From contig JBIIUJ010000112.1 in assembly GCA_044340025.1 (NCBI GenBank), positions 1 through 8,735 of the forward strand: a stretch of DNA of 8,735 bases, given 5' to 3'. Position numbers and translations under genes: made by a program. Source of the stretch: JBIIUJ01 sp044340025. GTDB taxonomy: Bacteria > Pseudomonadota > Alphaproteobacteria > Caulobacterales > Aquidulcibacteraceae. Shown here in pieces: positions 1 through 5,859 of the stretch. Position 1 is the stretch's first letter; each line of letters opens with the position of its first letter. Below the pieces are notes generated by a model that had not been told where the DNA came from, did no database searches, and saw only the letters and a program-made list of their open reading frames with translations.

Positions 1-108
1 GATTATATCGAGATGTTCTATAACCCCACCCGGAAGCATGCTCGAAACGGGATGCTGTCACCCGTCGAGTTCGAACGACAGCACAAAACGCAATCCGAGG
101 GCGTCTAG
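1..108 (+). CDS. IS3-family transposase (OrfB), C-terminal fragment
   Basis: The frame is open from the window edge and ends with TAG at 106-108, giving 35 residues. They read DYIEMFYNPTRKHARNGMLS followed by PVEFER, the hallmark end of the DDE integrase-core transposase of IS3-type elements: the YN..R.H..(N)GMLSPVEFE block follows the last catalytic Glu. The enzyme cuts and joins the IS ends and in intact IS3 elements is made by frameshifting between orfA and orfB. The catalytic DDE residues lie left of the window, so activity cannot be judged. The terminal inverted repeat starts right at the stop codon, as usual in this family. Family assignment is confident; the exact IS name is not. Confidence 0.9.
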   Translation, partial: DYIEMFYNPTRKHARNGMLSPVEFERQHKTQSEGV

Positions 109-126
109 AAAACTCGGGGCGATTCA
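1..126 (+). mobile_element. Right end of an IS3-family insertion sequence
   Basis: After the transposase stop comes a terminal sequence that, read inward from its outer end, begins TGAATCGCCCCGAGTTTT (126 back to 109). This matches the TGAATCGCCCC-type ends I know from IS3-family elements, which carry TGA at the tip. The boundary at 126/127 is supported independently: the reading frame starting at 127 immediately continues an HNH-endonuclease protein unrelated to the transposase. The left end and the target duplication partner are outside the window; if a 3-base duplication was made, the copy here would be ATC at 127-129. Confidence 0.82.
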
Positions 127-330
127 ATCCATAGCCTGTTCGATGCGGGCTATGTGACGGTGACGCCTGATCTGCGCTTCGAGGTGAGCCGCCGCATCAA
201 GGAGGAGTTCGACAACGGGCGGCACTATTACGAGCTTCACGGCAAGCCGATCTGCGCGCCCGAAGACATGATGCGCCGCCCCGATCCCGAGGCGCTGCGC
301 TGGCACAATGAGCACGCGTTTCGGGGGTGA
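127..330 (+). pseudogene. HNH endonuclease family protein, 3' remnant cut by the IS
   Basis: From 127 to TGA at 328-330 the frame gives 67 residues starting IHSLFDAGYVTV and containing RRIKEEFDNGR.YY and, near the end, LRWHNEHAF. This matches my memory of the C-terminus of predicted HNH restriction-like endonucleases (HNH_2/COG3440 type), where the last His of the HNH fold sits in an H.LFD.GYVTV block and the chain ends in WHNEH.F. Here that His is residue 2 of the fragment. The first His, the Asn and everything upstream are missing, because the IS3 end abuts the frame. The 5' part presumably lies left of the IS. The product cannot be a working nuclease unless the IS excises precisely. The stop is 3 bases before the GIY-YIG start, so the two genes were probably one transcription unit. 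Confidence 0.75.
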
Positions 331-333
331 TGG

Positions 334-1140
334 ATGATAAAGCTTTCCGACATCTGGCCGATTTTGTCGCCCGAAAGCTACAAGCTGCACTTCGCCCGCT
401 GGAACCAGCAGAACCAACCGCTCGAAGTCTGGGCGCGCGACAAGCGCGAATGGCAAGGCTGGCAAGAGTATCGCCCGGCGCGGGATGACTTCAACCGGCC
501 GTTCATCTTCGCGCTGATCCAATTCTATCACGAGCCCGACACCTGGCTGTTCGGCGGCGTGTTTCGCGTGCTGGCCCGCCATCCAAACCGCTACGAGGTG
601 GAACTCAGCACGGAAGGCGAGGGCTTTCTCGGGCGCTTGAAGCTGCGATCCGCCTATCGCGAGCGGGCGACACGCGTGAAGCTGGAGAACCACTATCCCG
701 GCTTCAAGGTTCAGGAAATCCTGCGGGAACCCTATTCCGGCCGCTCGTTTCCGGGCTTCGAGGATATCGACCTGTCCTTCGAGGAGCTGGAGACGCTGGT
801 GCGCAACGCTCGCCCGGACTGGCAGGCCGCGCTGTCGAGCGTGAAAGGCGTCTATCTGATTTCCGATATCGCCACCGGCAAGCGCTACATCGGTTCCGCC
901 TATGGCGATCAGGGAGTCTGGTCGAGGTGGTGCGCCTATGCCGCCAGCGGCCATGGCGGAAACGTGGAGCTTCGCGCCCTCGTGAGCGATCCAACGCTGG
1001 ACTATTGCCGCAAGGCGTTCCGCTTCGCGCTCTTGGAAGCACGGCCAGCGCCGACACCCGACGAGGTGATCCTGGCGCGCGAAGCCTACTGGAAGCGCAT
1101 CCTGTTCACGCGCGGCGAGCAGGGCTTGAACCGGAATTGA
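334..1140 (+). CDS. GIY-YIG nuclease domain protein with an uncharacterised N-terminal region
   Basis: Intact 268-residue protein. The C-terminal domain (about 170-268) is a GIY-YIG endonuclease: GVY at 172-174, RYIG at 184-187, a candidate catalytic Arg at 198 (WSRW), His207 in SGHGGN, the metal-binding Glu in the helix REAYWKR (Glu250) and a terminal Asn in GLNRN. Such domains cut DNA by a one-metal mechanism. Residues 1-165 show no fold I can name; they are rich in Trp and aromatics (ARWNQQN 21-27, WQGWQEYRPARDDFNRP about 40-56, TWLFGGVFRV 70-79), with alternating strand-like stretches that could be a substrate-recognition or modified-base pocket. The ATG at 334 has GGGGG at 323-327 as a weak ribosome site and lies 3 bases after the HNH remnant, implying coupling. 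I recall close relatives across many bacteria annotated only as GIY-YIG family proteins. There is no signal peptide or membrane segment, so it is probably cytoplasmic. Confidence 0.88.
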   Translation: MIKLSDIWPILSPESYKLHFARWNQQNQPLEVWARDKREWQGWQEYRPARDDFNRPFIFALIQFYHEPDTWLFGGVFRVLARHPNRYEVELSTEGEGFLGRLKLRSAYRERATRVKLENHYPGFKVQEILREPYSGRSFPGFEDIDLSFEELETLVRNARPDWQAALSSVKGVYLISDIATGKRYIGSAYGDQGVWSRWCAYAASGHGGNVELRALVSDPTLDYCRKAFRFALLEARPAPTPDEVILAREAYWKRILFTRGEQGLNRN

Positions 1141-1400
1141 GGATGTAACCGCCTTTGGTCCAGAGGCGCTCACTCGAAACTGGGCTCGCTAGGAGAAGCG
1201 CCAAGGCTTGGCCTGATCTCCAAGGGGGCATCATCCCAGGTTTGAGCAAGCTGCAGTCTTCGGAGCGCTTTCGGCCTCGACGCTTAGGTTGCTCGGCCGC
1301 AAGGCCGACGTCATTGCCCGCGAGGAGGACAGCAGCGCGGCAGCGCGGCGTGCAAGGCCTGAGCACGGGCGCGTCAGGCTTGACAGGGCACAGCGCCGCC
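1141..1400 (+). other. Gene-free interval between the nuclease and integrase genes
   Basis: This 260-base stretch lies between the GIY-YIG stop and the chosen integrase start. The integrase frame remains open leftwards to 1155, but the residues there look like random GC-rich translation and begin with TTG, so I do not count them as coding. It holds two small hairpins: TCGGCC-GCAA-GGCCGA at 1293-1308, a 6-bp stem with a GNRA-type tetraloop, and GCCAA-GGC-TTGGC at 1200-1212. Neither is followed by a T run, so they are poor intrinsic terminators. A TTGACA hexamer at 1380-1385 has no convincing -10 partner at normal spacing. I see no tRNA or known RNA. Confidence 0.5.
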
Positions 1401-2582
1401 ATGGACGCTGTATCCATGCCCCGCCGCCGCAAAACCGGGCCTGCGCGCGCTAGGAAAGCCGCCCTGGCCCATTTGGTCGCCATGCCGGGGGGAACCCAGC
1501 GATGGCGTTATCTTCCCAGCCCACGCCTTCGCTTAGCCGGCGAGCGCTCCGTCGTTCTCGTCCATGCGGACGGCAGTCCCTTCAGCCTGACGGAGGCCTG
1601 CGCCTACCGCGATCAGCGCCTTGCGGCTGTGGCTGCAGGCCCCGCCGCCGCGCCGGGCTCCGCCGCTGGCGAGCGCCGCACGCTGGAGGCTCTGGAAACG
1701 CGCTGGCGGCGTAGCGCCGCCTATGCCGCGCTCAAGCCCAAGACGCAGCGTTTCTATGCCTCCATGATCAAGCCCTGGCTCGCCTATGCCGGCCCCGATC
1801 TCGTTGCCGGCCTGACACGCGACGAGCTGCGCGAGGAACACGCCCGCCAGGCCGCAAGCCGCAGCCTCAACGCCGCGGGCGCGTCGCTGCGCGCGCTACA
1901 GGCGCTCCTGTCCTACGCCGTCGATCTCGACTGGATCGCCGCCAATCCCGCCGCCAAGCTGGGCCTGGTCACTGCCGCCGTGCGCGTGCGCGCCGCCAGC
2001 CCCGACGAGCTCGCCCGCCTCATCGCCGCCGCCGACCGGCTGGACATGGCCTGGATGGGCGACGCCATCGTCGCTGGCGTCTGGACGGTGCAGCGCCTGG
2101 GCGATCTCCTGGCCTGCGATCTCGGCCGCCAGCTGCTGCCCGCCACGATCGAGGAGCCGGGGGCACCGCATGGCTGGCTCGATTTCACAGGCGTGCACGC
2201 CCAGGCCAAGACCGGCCGCGACGTGCTCGTCCCGATCCTTCCGCCGCTGGCCGAGCGGCTGGCCGGCCGCCAGGCCGGGCCGCTGATCCGCCCGCCGCAG
2301 CAGGGGCGGCCGCTCACGATCAAGAGCTTCAACACCGCCTGGCTCAAGGTGCGGCGCGCCGCCGGCGTCGAGGACCTGCAGTTCCGCGACCTGCGCGATA
2401 CCGGCATCACCCGCCTCTACGAGGCCGGCGCAGACCCCAGCCGCATCGCCACCTGGTCGGGCCACACCGACCAGACCGTGCACCAGATGATGCGCCACTA
2501 TCGCTCCAACAGCCGCGCCGTCGCCGGCGAAGTCGGCGTCCAGCTGGCCGCCTGGGCCGAGCGCAAAGGCGTGCGCTGGTAG
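1401..2582 (+). CDS. Tyrosine recombinase / phage-type integrase
   Basis: Site-specific recombinase expected to integrate and excise the island at the adjacent tRNA-Lys. From ATG 1401 it has 393 residues: a basic N-terminus, an arm-binding-like segment with RWRYLPSPRLRLAG at 34-47, a SAM-like core-binding domain (about 95-190) and the catalytic domain (about 200-380). Catalytic residues visible are Arg232 (VQRLGDLL), Lys270 (AKTGRD), the FRDLRDT box with Arg332, His355 (WSGH) and the nucleophile Tyr367 (RHYRS). The first position of the usual HxxR box is Arg329, a variant I recall from some proteobacterial phage-type integrases, so this is not proof of inactivity. The start is uncertain: in-frame ATGs at 1401, 1416 and 1482 all lack a clear ribosome site; I chose 1401 as the longest sensible start. 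The frame itself is open from 1155. The 3' end points at the tRNA 3' end, 97 bases away. Confidence 0.88.
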   Translation: MDAVSMPRRRKTGPARARKAALAHLVAMPGGTQRWRYLPSPRLRLAGERSVVLVHADGSPFSLTEACAYRDQRLAAVAAGPAAAPGSAAGERRTLEALETRWRRSAAYAALKPKTQRFYASMIKPWLAYAGPDLVAGLTRDELREEHARQAASRSLNAAGASLRALQALLSYAVDLDWIAANPAAKLGLVTAAVRVRAASPDELARLIAAADRLDMAWMGDAIVAGVWTVQRLGDLLACDLGRQLLPATIEEPGAPHGWLDFTGVHAQAKTGRDVLVPILPPLAERLAGRQAGPLIRPPQQGRPLTIKSFNTAWLKVRRAAGVEDLQFRDLRDTGITRLYEAGADPSRIATWSGHTDQTVHQMMRHYRSNSRAVAGEVGVQLAAWAERKGVRW

Positions 2583-2601
2583 GAACATCAGCCGAACGCC
2601 A

Positions 2602-2649
2602 GGGAACAAAGTCACACGTGTGACGTCACATCGTTCGTCACACGTTCCC
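2602..2649. repeat. Nested inverted and direct repeats between integrase and tRNA
   Basis: Seen directly: a perfect 14-bp palindrome GTCACACGTGTGAC (2611-2624); a 10-bp stem ACGTGTGACG (2616-2625) pairing with CGTCACACGT (2636-2645) around a 10-base loop; outer arms GGGAAC (2602-2607) and GTTCCC (2644-2649); and a direct repeat GTCACACGT at 2611-2619 and 2637-2645, start-to-start distance 26, with a partial GTCACA copy at 2625-2630. Position beside the probable attachment site suggests arm-type integrase or excisionase binding sites. A bidirectional terminator for int and tRNA-Lys is the alternative, but no T run follows on either strand. Confidence 0.7.
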
Positions 2650-2678
2650 GCCACACCAGAGCTAAGTGTTTGATTTCC

Positions 2679-2754
<76 letters not shown>

Positions 2755-2771
2755 GGCCAGGAAGGCGGCGG

Positions 2772-2799
2772 AAAATACTCGGAAAGGCGGCTGGCGCAA
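2772..2799 (-). promoter_or_regulatory. Possible promoter of the tRNA-Lys gene
   Basis: On the minus strand TTGCGC (2799-2794) and TATTTT (2777-2772) are separated by 16 bases, a fair -35/-10 pair lying in an AT-richer patch of an otherwise GC-rich gap. Transcription would begin near 2765, about 11 bases before the mature tRNA 5' end. The tRNA could alternatively be read through from folP. Confidence 0.3.
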
Positions 2800-2805
2800 G
2801 GCGCC
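2793..2805 (-). terminator. Small hairpin after folP, weak terminator candidate
   Basis: GGCGC-AAG-GCGCC forms a 5-bp GC stem with a 3-base loop 9 bases past the folP stop codon. No T run follows immediately on the minus strand, so termination here would be weak at best and read-through to the tRNA is possible. It overlaps the possible -35 element of the tRNA promoter. Confidence 0.22.
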
Positions 2806-2813
2806 GCGCTGCC

Positions 2814-3644
2814 TCAGCTCGCCAGAACCGCCCGCCAAACCTTCAGCGCCTGCACCGTCTCGCGCACGTCGTGCACGCGCACGATGGCTGCGCCCTGGCT
2901 GGCGGCCCAGAGCGCCGCGGCGATCGAGCCGCCCAGCCGCTCGCCTTCCCCCGCCGGCGCATCCAGCGCCGCGATGAAGCGCTTGCGCGAGGCGCCAAAC
3001 AGGATCGGCCGGCCAAGCGCGCGCAGCGTGGCGAGATCGCGCATCAGGCTGAGATTATGCTCCAGCGTCTTGCCGAACCCCACGCCGGGATCGACCAGCA
3101 GCCGATCTGTCGTCACGCCCGCCGCCACCGCCGCGCCGATGCGGGCGGAGAGAAAGCCCCGCACCTCGCGCGCCACATCGTCATATTGGGGATCGATCTG
3201 CATGGTGGCGGGCAGACCGCGCGCATGCATCAAAGCGACCGGCAGGGTCAGCGCGGCGGCTGTGGCGAGACTGTCTGGCGCAAAGGTCAGGGCCGAGACG
3301 TCGTTCCAGAGATCCACGTCATGGGCGGCGGCGGCGCGGATCACGGCGGGCTTGCGGGTATCGATCGACAAAGCCGCGTCGGTTGCGGCGCGCAGCGCGG
3401 CCAGCGCGGGCAGAAGGCGGGCGCGCTCGTCCTCCTCCGGCGTTTCGGCGGCGCCCGGCCGTGTGCTTTCCGCGCCGAGGTCCAGAATGTCGGCGCCGTC
3501 GGCCAGAAGCTGGAGGCCATGATCGCGCGCGGCCTCCGGCTGCGCGAAGCGGCCGCCGTCGGAGAAGCTGTCCGGCGTGACATTCACCACGCCCATGACG
3601 AGCGGCCAGGGGCGGGTCTTCAGGAGGGGGAACAGGCGGCTCAA
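2814..3644 (-). CDS. folP: Dihydropteroate synthase
   Basis: Cytoplasmic enzyme joining 6-hydroxymethyl-dihydropterin diphosphate to p-aminobenzoate to make dihydropteroate, a step in folate synthesis and the sulfonamide target. The 276 residues form a TIM barrel with all family signatures: MGVVNVTPDSFSDGG (17-31, pABA/pyrophosphate loop 1), DLGAESTRPGA (55-65, loop 2), SIDTRKP (93-99), DLWNDVSAL (111-119), LLVDPGVGFGKT (182-193, pterin pocket Asp), FGASRKRFI (216-224) and the C-terminal VRVHDV (256-261). Length is normal. The start I use is TTG at 3644, whose bases overlap the TGA of the methyltransferase gene (TTGA). The first ATG, codon 17, would begin inside the first motif, so TTG with translational coupling is preferred. 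It is the last protein gene of the unit, with the tRNA-Lys beyond it. Confidence 0.95.
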   Translation of the reverse strand: MSRLFPLLKTRPWPLVMGVVNVTPDSFSDGGRFAQPEAARDHGLQLLADGADILDLGAESTRPGAAETPEEDERARLLPALAALRAATDAALSIDTRKPAVIRAAAAHDVDLWNDVSALTFAPDSLATAAALTLPVALMHARGLPATMQIDPQYDDVAREVRGFLSARIGAAVAAGVTTDRLLVDPGVGFGKTLEHNLSLMRDLATLRALGRPILFGASRKRFIAALDAPAGEGERLGGSIAAALWAASQGAAIVRVHDVRETVQALKVWRAVLAS

Positions 3645-4159
3645 TAGGGGATCTTCCGGCCGATGGCGGCCTGGCTGCCGCGCGGGCCGAAGCCGCCATG
3701 GGCGAGCATCCGGTCATACATGACGAGCGCGCCCGCCAGGCCGACATTGAGGGAGAATTTCGTGGGGATCTTCACCACCTGCTGACAGCGCGCCACCATC
3801 TCCGAGCTGAGCGATCCGCGCTCGCGCCCCAGAACATAGGCCGCCGAAAGCGGATGATGGAACCGGGGCAGGTCGATGGCGTCGTCGGTGATCTCCACGC
3901 CAACCAGAACACAGCCGCGCGGGAGCGCCATCTCCGCGATCGTGTCCCACTGGTAATGGGCGACATGGTCGGCGCTGCGGCTGGTGTCGGCGCGATAGAC
4001 GTCGCGGAGTTTGGCGGCGGCCCCCACGGTGAAGGTGAAGCTGGCGCCAAACGCGTGCGCGGTGCGCATCAACGCGCCGAGGTTCATCGGCTTGCTCATC
4101 CCCTCCGCGCCGATGCCGAAATAGCCGCGCGGATTGCCGGAGCCGGTGCGCAGGCTCAT
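3641..4159 (-). CDS. TrmH/SpoU-type RNA methyltransferase
   Basis: SPOUT-class, S-adenosylmethionine-dependent enzyme predicted to methylate a ribose 2'-OH in tRNA or rRNA; the exact target is not readable. The 172 residues show the three knot motifs in order: MSKPMNLGALMRTAHAFGA (21-39, motif 1 with the catalytic-type Asn/Arg), YVLGRERGSLS (108-118, motif 2) and VKIPTKFSLNVGLAGALVMYD (129-149, motif 3, where the cofactor sits in the knot). Length suits a minimal single-domain TrmH-like protein without a separate RNA-binding domain. The ATG at 4159 overlaps the TGA of the upstream peptidase as ATGA, fixing the start by coupling. A TrmL-like role (tRNA wobble ribose) is possible but not shown. 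Confidence 0.88.
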   Translation of the reverse strand: MSLRTGSGNPRGYFGIGAEGMSKPMNLGALMRTAHAFGASFTFTVGAAAKLRDVYRADTSRSADHVAHYQWDTIAEMALPRGCVLVGVEITDDAIDLPRFHHPLSAAYVLGRERGSLSSEMVARCQQVVKIPTKFSLNVGLAGALVMYDRMLAHGGFGPRGSQAAIGRKIPY

Positions 4160-5040
4160 CGGAAGGTCTTGACCTCGAACCGGCCCGAAGCTGTGGCAAG
4201 GCCGCGCTTCATCCCTTCCGAGACGAAAGGCGCGGCGACATTGCCGGCGCTGTCGATGGCGATGAGCCCGCCGTCGCCGCCCTGCACTTCCATGTCGGCA
4301 AGCGCGCCCGCAGCAGCAGCGGCAAGCGACTGGCCGCCATAGCGCATGCGGGCGGACACATCCGCCGCCACCGCCGCGCGCATGAAATACTCCCCCTGCC
4401 CGGTGCAGGAGACAGCCACCCGCTCGTCGGCCCAGCAACCGGCCCCGATCAGCGGGCTGTCGCCCACCCGGCCGGGCATCTTGCCCAGGAGGCCGCCGGT
4501 GGAGGTGGCCGCCGCCAGCCGACCGGCCTTGTCCTTCACCACCGCGCCGACCGTGCCGTGGGCGAGTTCGCCTGGCGCAGCGATCCGGCTGACGGCGGGG
4601 GTGTAATAGGCGGCCGGGTCGGTCACGCGCTCGAGACCTTCGCTGAGGCAGAAGGCGCGCGCGCCGTCGCCGACCAGCAGAACATGCGGGGTCGCCTCCA
4701 TCACGCGGCGGGCCGCGCGAACAGGCGAGACGAAACCGCAAAGGGCGGCCACTGCGCCAGCCTTGCGGGCCGCGCCGTCCATGATGCTGGCGTCGAGTTC
4801 GTGCGCCCCTGCGGCGTTTGGCGAGGCGCCCTTGCCCGCCACATGCAGGCCAGAGGCTTCGAGCGCGGCCACCATCTCGGTGGCGACGTCGAGCGCGCTG
4901 GCGCCGCCCTCCAGCAGAGCGGCGCCCTGTTCGAGCAGGCCGCGCATATGGGCCTCTTCCCGGTCGTAGCTGGCCGAGCGGACCGGGCCTGCGCCGCCAT
5001 GAAGGGCCAGCGCCCAGGCTTCACGTTTGATCTCCGCCAT
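4156..5040 (-). CDS. Isoaspartyl peptidase / L-asparaginase (Ntn hydrolase)
   Basis: Plant-type asparaginase family (EcAIII/IaaA-like): it hydrolyses L-asparagine and beta-aspartyl dipeptides, clearing isoaspartate left by protein turnover. The 294 residues show the N-terminal LALHGGAGP (11-19), an autoprocessing site HG|TVGAV with the nucleophile Thr163 after Gly162, STGG (180-183) and the substrate-binding RVGDSPLIGAG (191-201), then GDGG near 251-255 in the beta subunit. Self-cleavage would yield alpha (1-162) and beta (163-294) chains. The ATG at 5040 has GGAGG (5053-5049) 8 bases upstream, a strong ribosome site, making this the likely first gene of the unit with the methyltransferase and folP. 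There is no signal peptide, so it should be cytoplasmic. Confidence 0.93.
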   Translation of the reverse strand: MAEIKREAWALALHGGAGPVRSASYDREEAHMRGLLEQGAALLEGGASALDVATEMVAALEASGLHVAGKGASPNAAGAHELDASIMDGAARKAGAVAALCGFVSPVRAARRVMEATPHVLLVGDGARAFCLSEGLERVTDPAAYYTPAVSRIAAPGELAHGTVGAVVKDKAGRLAAATSTGGLLGKMPGRVGDSPLIGAGCWADERVAVSCTGQGEYFMRAAVAADVSARMRYGGQSLAAAAAGALADMEVQGGDGGLIAIDSAGNVAAPFVSEGMKRGLATASGRFEVKTFR

Positions 5041-5089
5041 TGCTGCGGCCTCCCTTGCTCTGGTTCCGGTCTAGCCGAGGCGCGCGCGC

Positions 5090-5105
5090 GGCGGGAGGCC
5101 CCGCC
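5090..5105 (-). terminator. GC hairpin abutting the E1-like gene stop
   Basis: GGCGGG (5090-5095) pairs with CCCGCC (5100-5105) around a 4-base loop, directly after the TGA of the MoeB/ThiF-like gene. It is followed on the minus strand by an alternating CG tract (5090-5081) instead of Ts, so it is at best a weak terminator separating this gene from the asparaginase unit 65 bases downstream. Confidence 0.25.
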
Positions 5106-5855
5106 TCAGGCGCAGCCGCACACAGGGCAGGCGGGATCCTTGGCCAGCCGCAGGATGCGGGCCTCCGCCGCCAGACCGTCGTGGTGCAGCACCCGGCCCA
5201 TCAGCGGCGCGCCGGCGCCCGTGATCAGCTTGATCGCCTCAAGAGCCATGAGCGTGCCGATCACGCCCGCCGCGGCGCCCACCACGCCCACCGTGGCGCA
5301 ATGCTCCTCCGCGTGCGGCGGCTGGGGCGCAAGACAGCGGTAGCAGGGCGCCGCCGCATCCCGGCCGTTTGCAAACACGCTGACCCAGCCGTCCCAGCCG
5401 ATGACGGCGCCGGCGACGAGCGGGATCGCCAGCCGGTGGCAGGCGGCATTGGCCAGATCGCGCGCGGCGAAACTGTCTGTGCCGTCGAGCACCACGTCCG
5501 CCCCGGTCAAAAGCCGGTCGGCGCTTTCCACCGTTAGCGCTTCGGCGACCGGGGCGACGGTGATCTCCGGGTTGAGCGCTTCGAGGGCGCGGGCTGCGCG
5601 CTCCACTTTCAGCGCATCGATATCGGATGTCTGATAGAGAATCTGGCGCTGGAGATTGGACAAGCTTGCCCGGTCGGGATCGATCAGGCGCAGCCGGCCC
5701 ACCCCGGCGGCGGCCAGATAGAGCGCGGCCGGCGCGCCCAGCCCGCCCAGCCCCACGATCGCCACCGTGGCGGCGCCAAGGCGCTGTTGACCCGGTCCGC
5801 CGATTTCCTTCAGCATCAGATGGCGCGCATAGCGCTGCACGCCTGCGCCGGACAT
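5106..5855 (-). CDS. MoeB/ThiF/HesA-family adenylyltransferase (E1-like)
   Basis: Activates a ubiquitin-like sulfur carrier (MoaD or ThiS type) by adenylating its C-terminal Gly-Gly, for molybdopterin or thiamin-thiazole synthesis; which carrier is served cannot be told. The 249 residues show RYARHLMLKEIGGPGQQRL (8-26), the Rossmann ATP loop GLGGLG (35-40), LIDPD (57-61), SNLQRQ (66-71, Arg finger), DGTDSF (124-129), a conserved Cys186 before the TVGVVG segment, and two zinc pairs C171-x2-C174 and C243-x2-C246. There is no C-terminal rhodanese domain, so it is MoeB/ThiF-sized. The start at 5855 is chosen over ATG 5861 because GGAGG (5868-5864) sits 8 bases before it. No moa or thi gene is nearby. 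It is divergent from the helicase with only 4 bases between start codons. Confidence 0.92.
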   Translation of the reverse strand: MSGAGVQRYARHLMLKEIGGPGQQRLGAATVAIVGLGGLGAPAALYLAAAGVGRLRLIDPDRASLSNLQRQILYQTSDIDALKVERAARALEALNPEITVAPVAEALTVESADRLLTGADVVLDGTDSFAARDLANAACHRLAIPLVAGAVIGWDGWVSVFANGRDAAAPCYRCLAPQPPHAEEHCATVGVVGAAAGVIGTLMALEAIKLITGAGAPLMGRVLHHDGLAAEARILRLAKDPACPVCGCA

Positions 5856-5859
5856 CGCC

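Larger units (their letters stand above)
1..2678. mobile_element. Right end of a putative genomic island at tRNA-Lys
   Basis: The segment left of the tRNA contains an integrase, an IS3 end, a broken HNH gene and an orphan nuclease gene, all on the plus strand. Everything right of it is tightly packed housekeeping genes with overlapping ends. The integrase immediately beside a tRNA 3' end is the standard signature of an integrated element. The left limit is outside the window, and no conjugation, phage structural or replication gene is visible here, so the type of element cannot be named. Confidence 0.6.

Noticed and set aside
1120..1140. tRNA T-arm-like stretch GGTTCAAGCC on the minus strand, considered as a tRNA or att fragment
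   Set aside because: The flanking bases do not form a 5-bp T stem or an acceptor stem, and on the plus strand it simply encodes the conserved GLNRN end of the GIY-YIG protein.
124..1173. Long open frame on the minus strand opposite the GIY-YIG gene
   Set aside because: It is the complement of a clearly coding GC-rich gene with recognisable domains; its translation has no recognisable motif and includes the IS end and HNH remnant in reverse.
1155..1400. Extension of the integrase to the TTG at 1155 (475 residues)
   Set aside because: The added 82 residues look like random translation of GC-rich DNA, without a ribosome site; recognisable integrase sequence begins only after about 1416.
1380..1413. 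TTGACA followed by TGTAT as an integrase promoter
   Set aside because: The nearest -10-like hexamers lie 22-25 bases away, outside normal spacing, and within the likely first codons.
1502..1714. Short plus-strand frame with a GGGGGGAA site 6 bases before its ATG
   Set aside because: It lies wholly inside the integrase in another frame and encodes a low-complexity Arg/Ser/Pro product with no family features.
2616..2645. Hairpin read as a Rho-independent terminator
   Set aside because: No T run follows the stem on either strand; kept only as a repeat cluster of unknown role.
5081..5090. Alternating CG tract, considered as a functional Z-DNA or repeat element
   Set aside because: Ten bases of CG alternation are unremarkable in DNA of this GC content.
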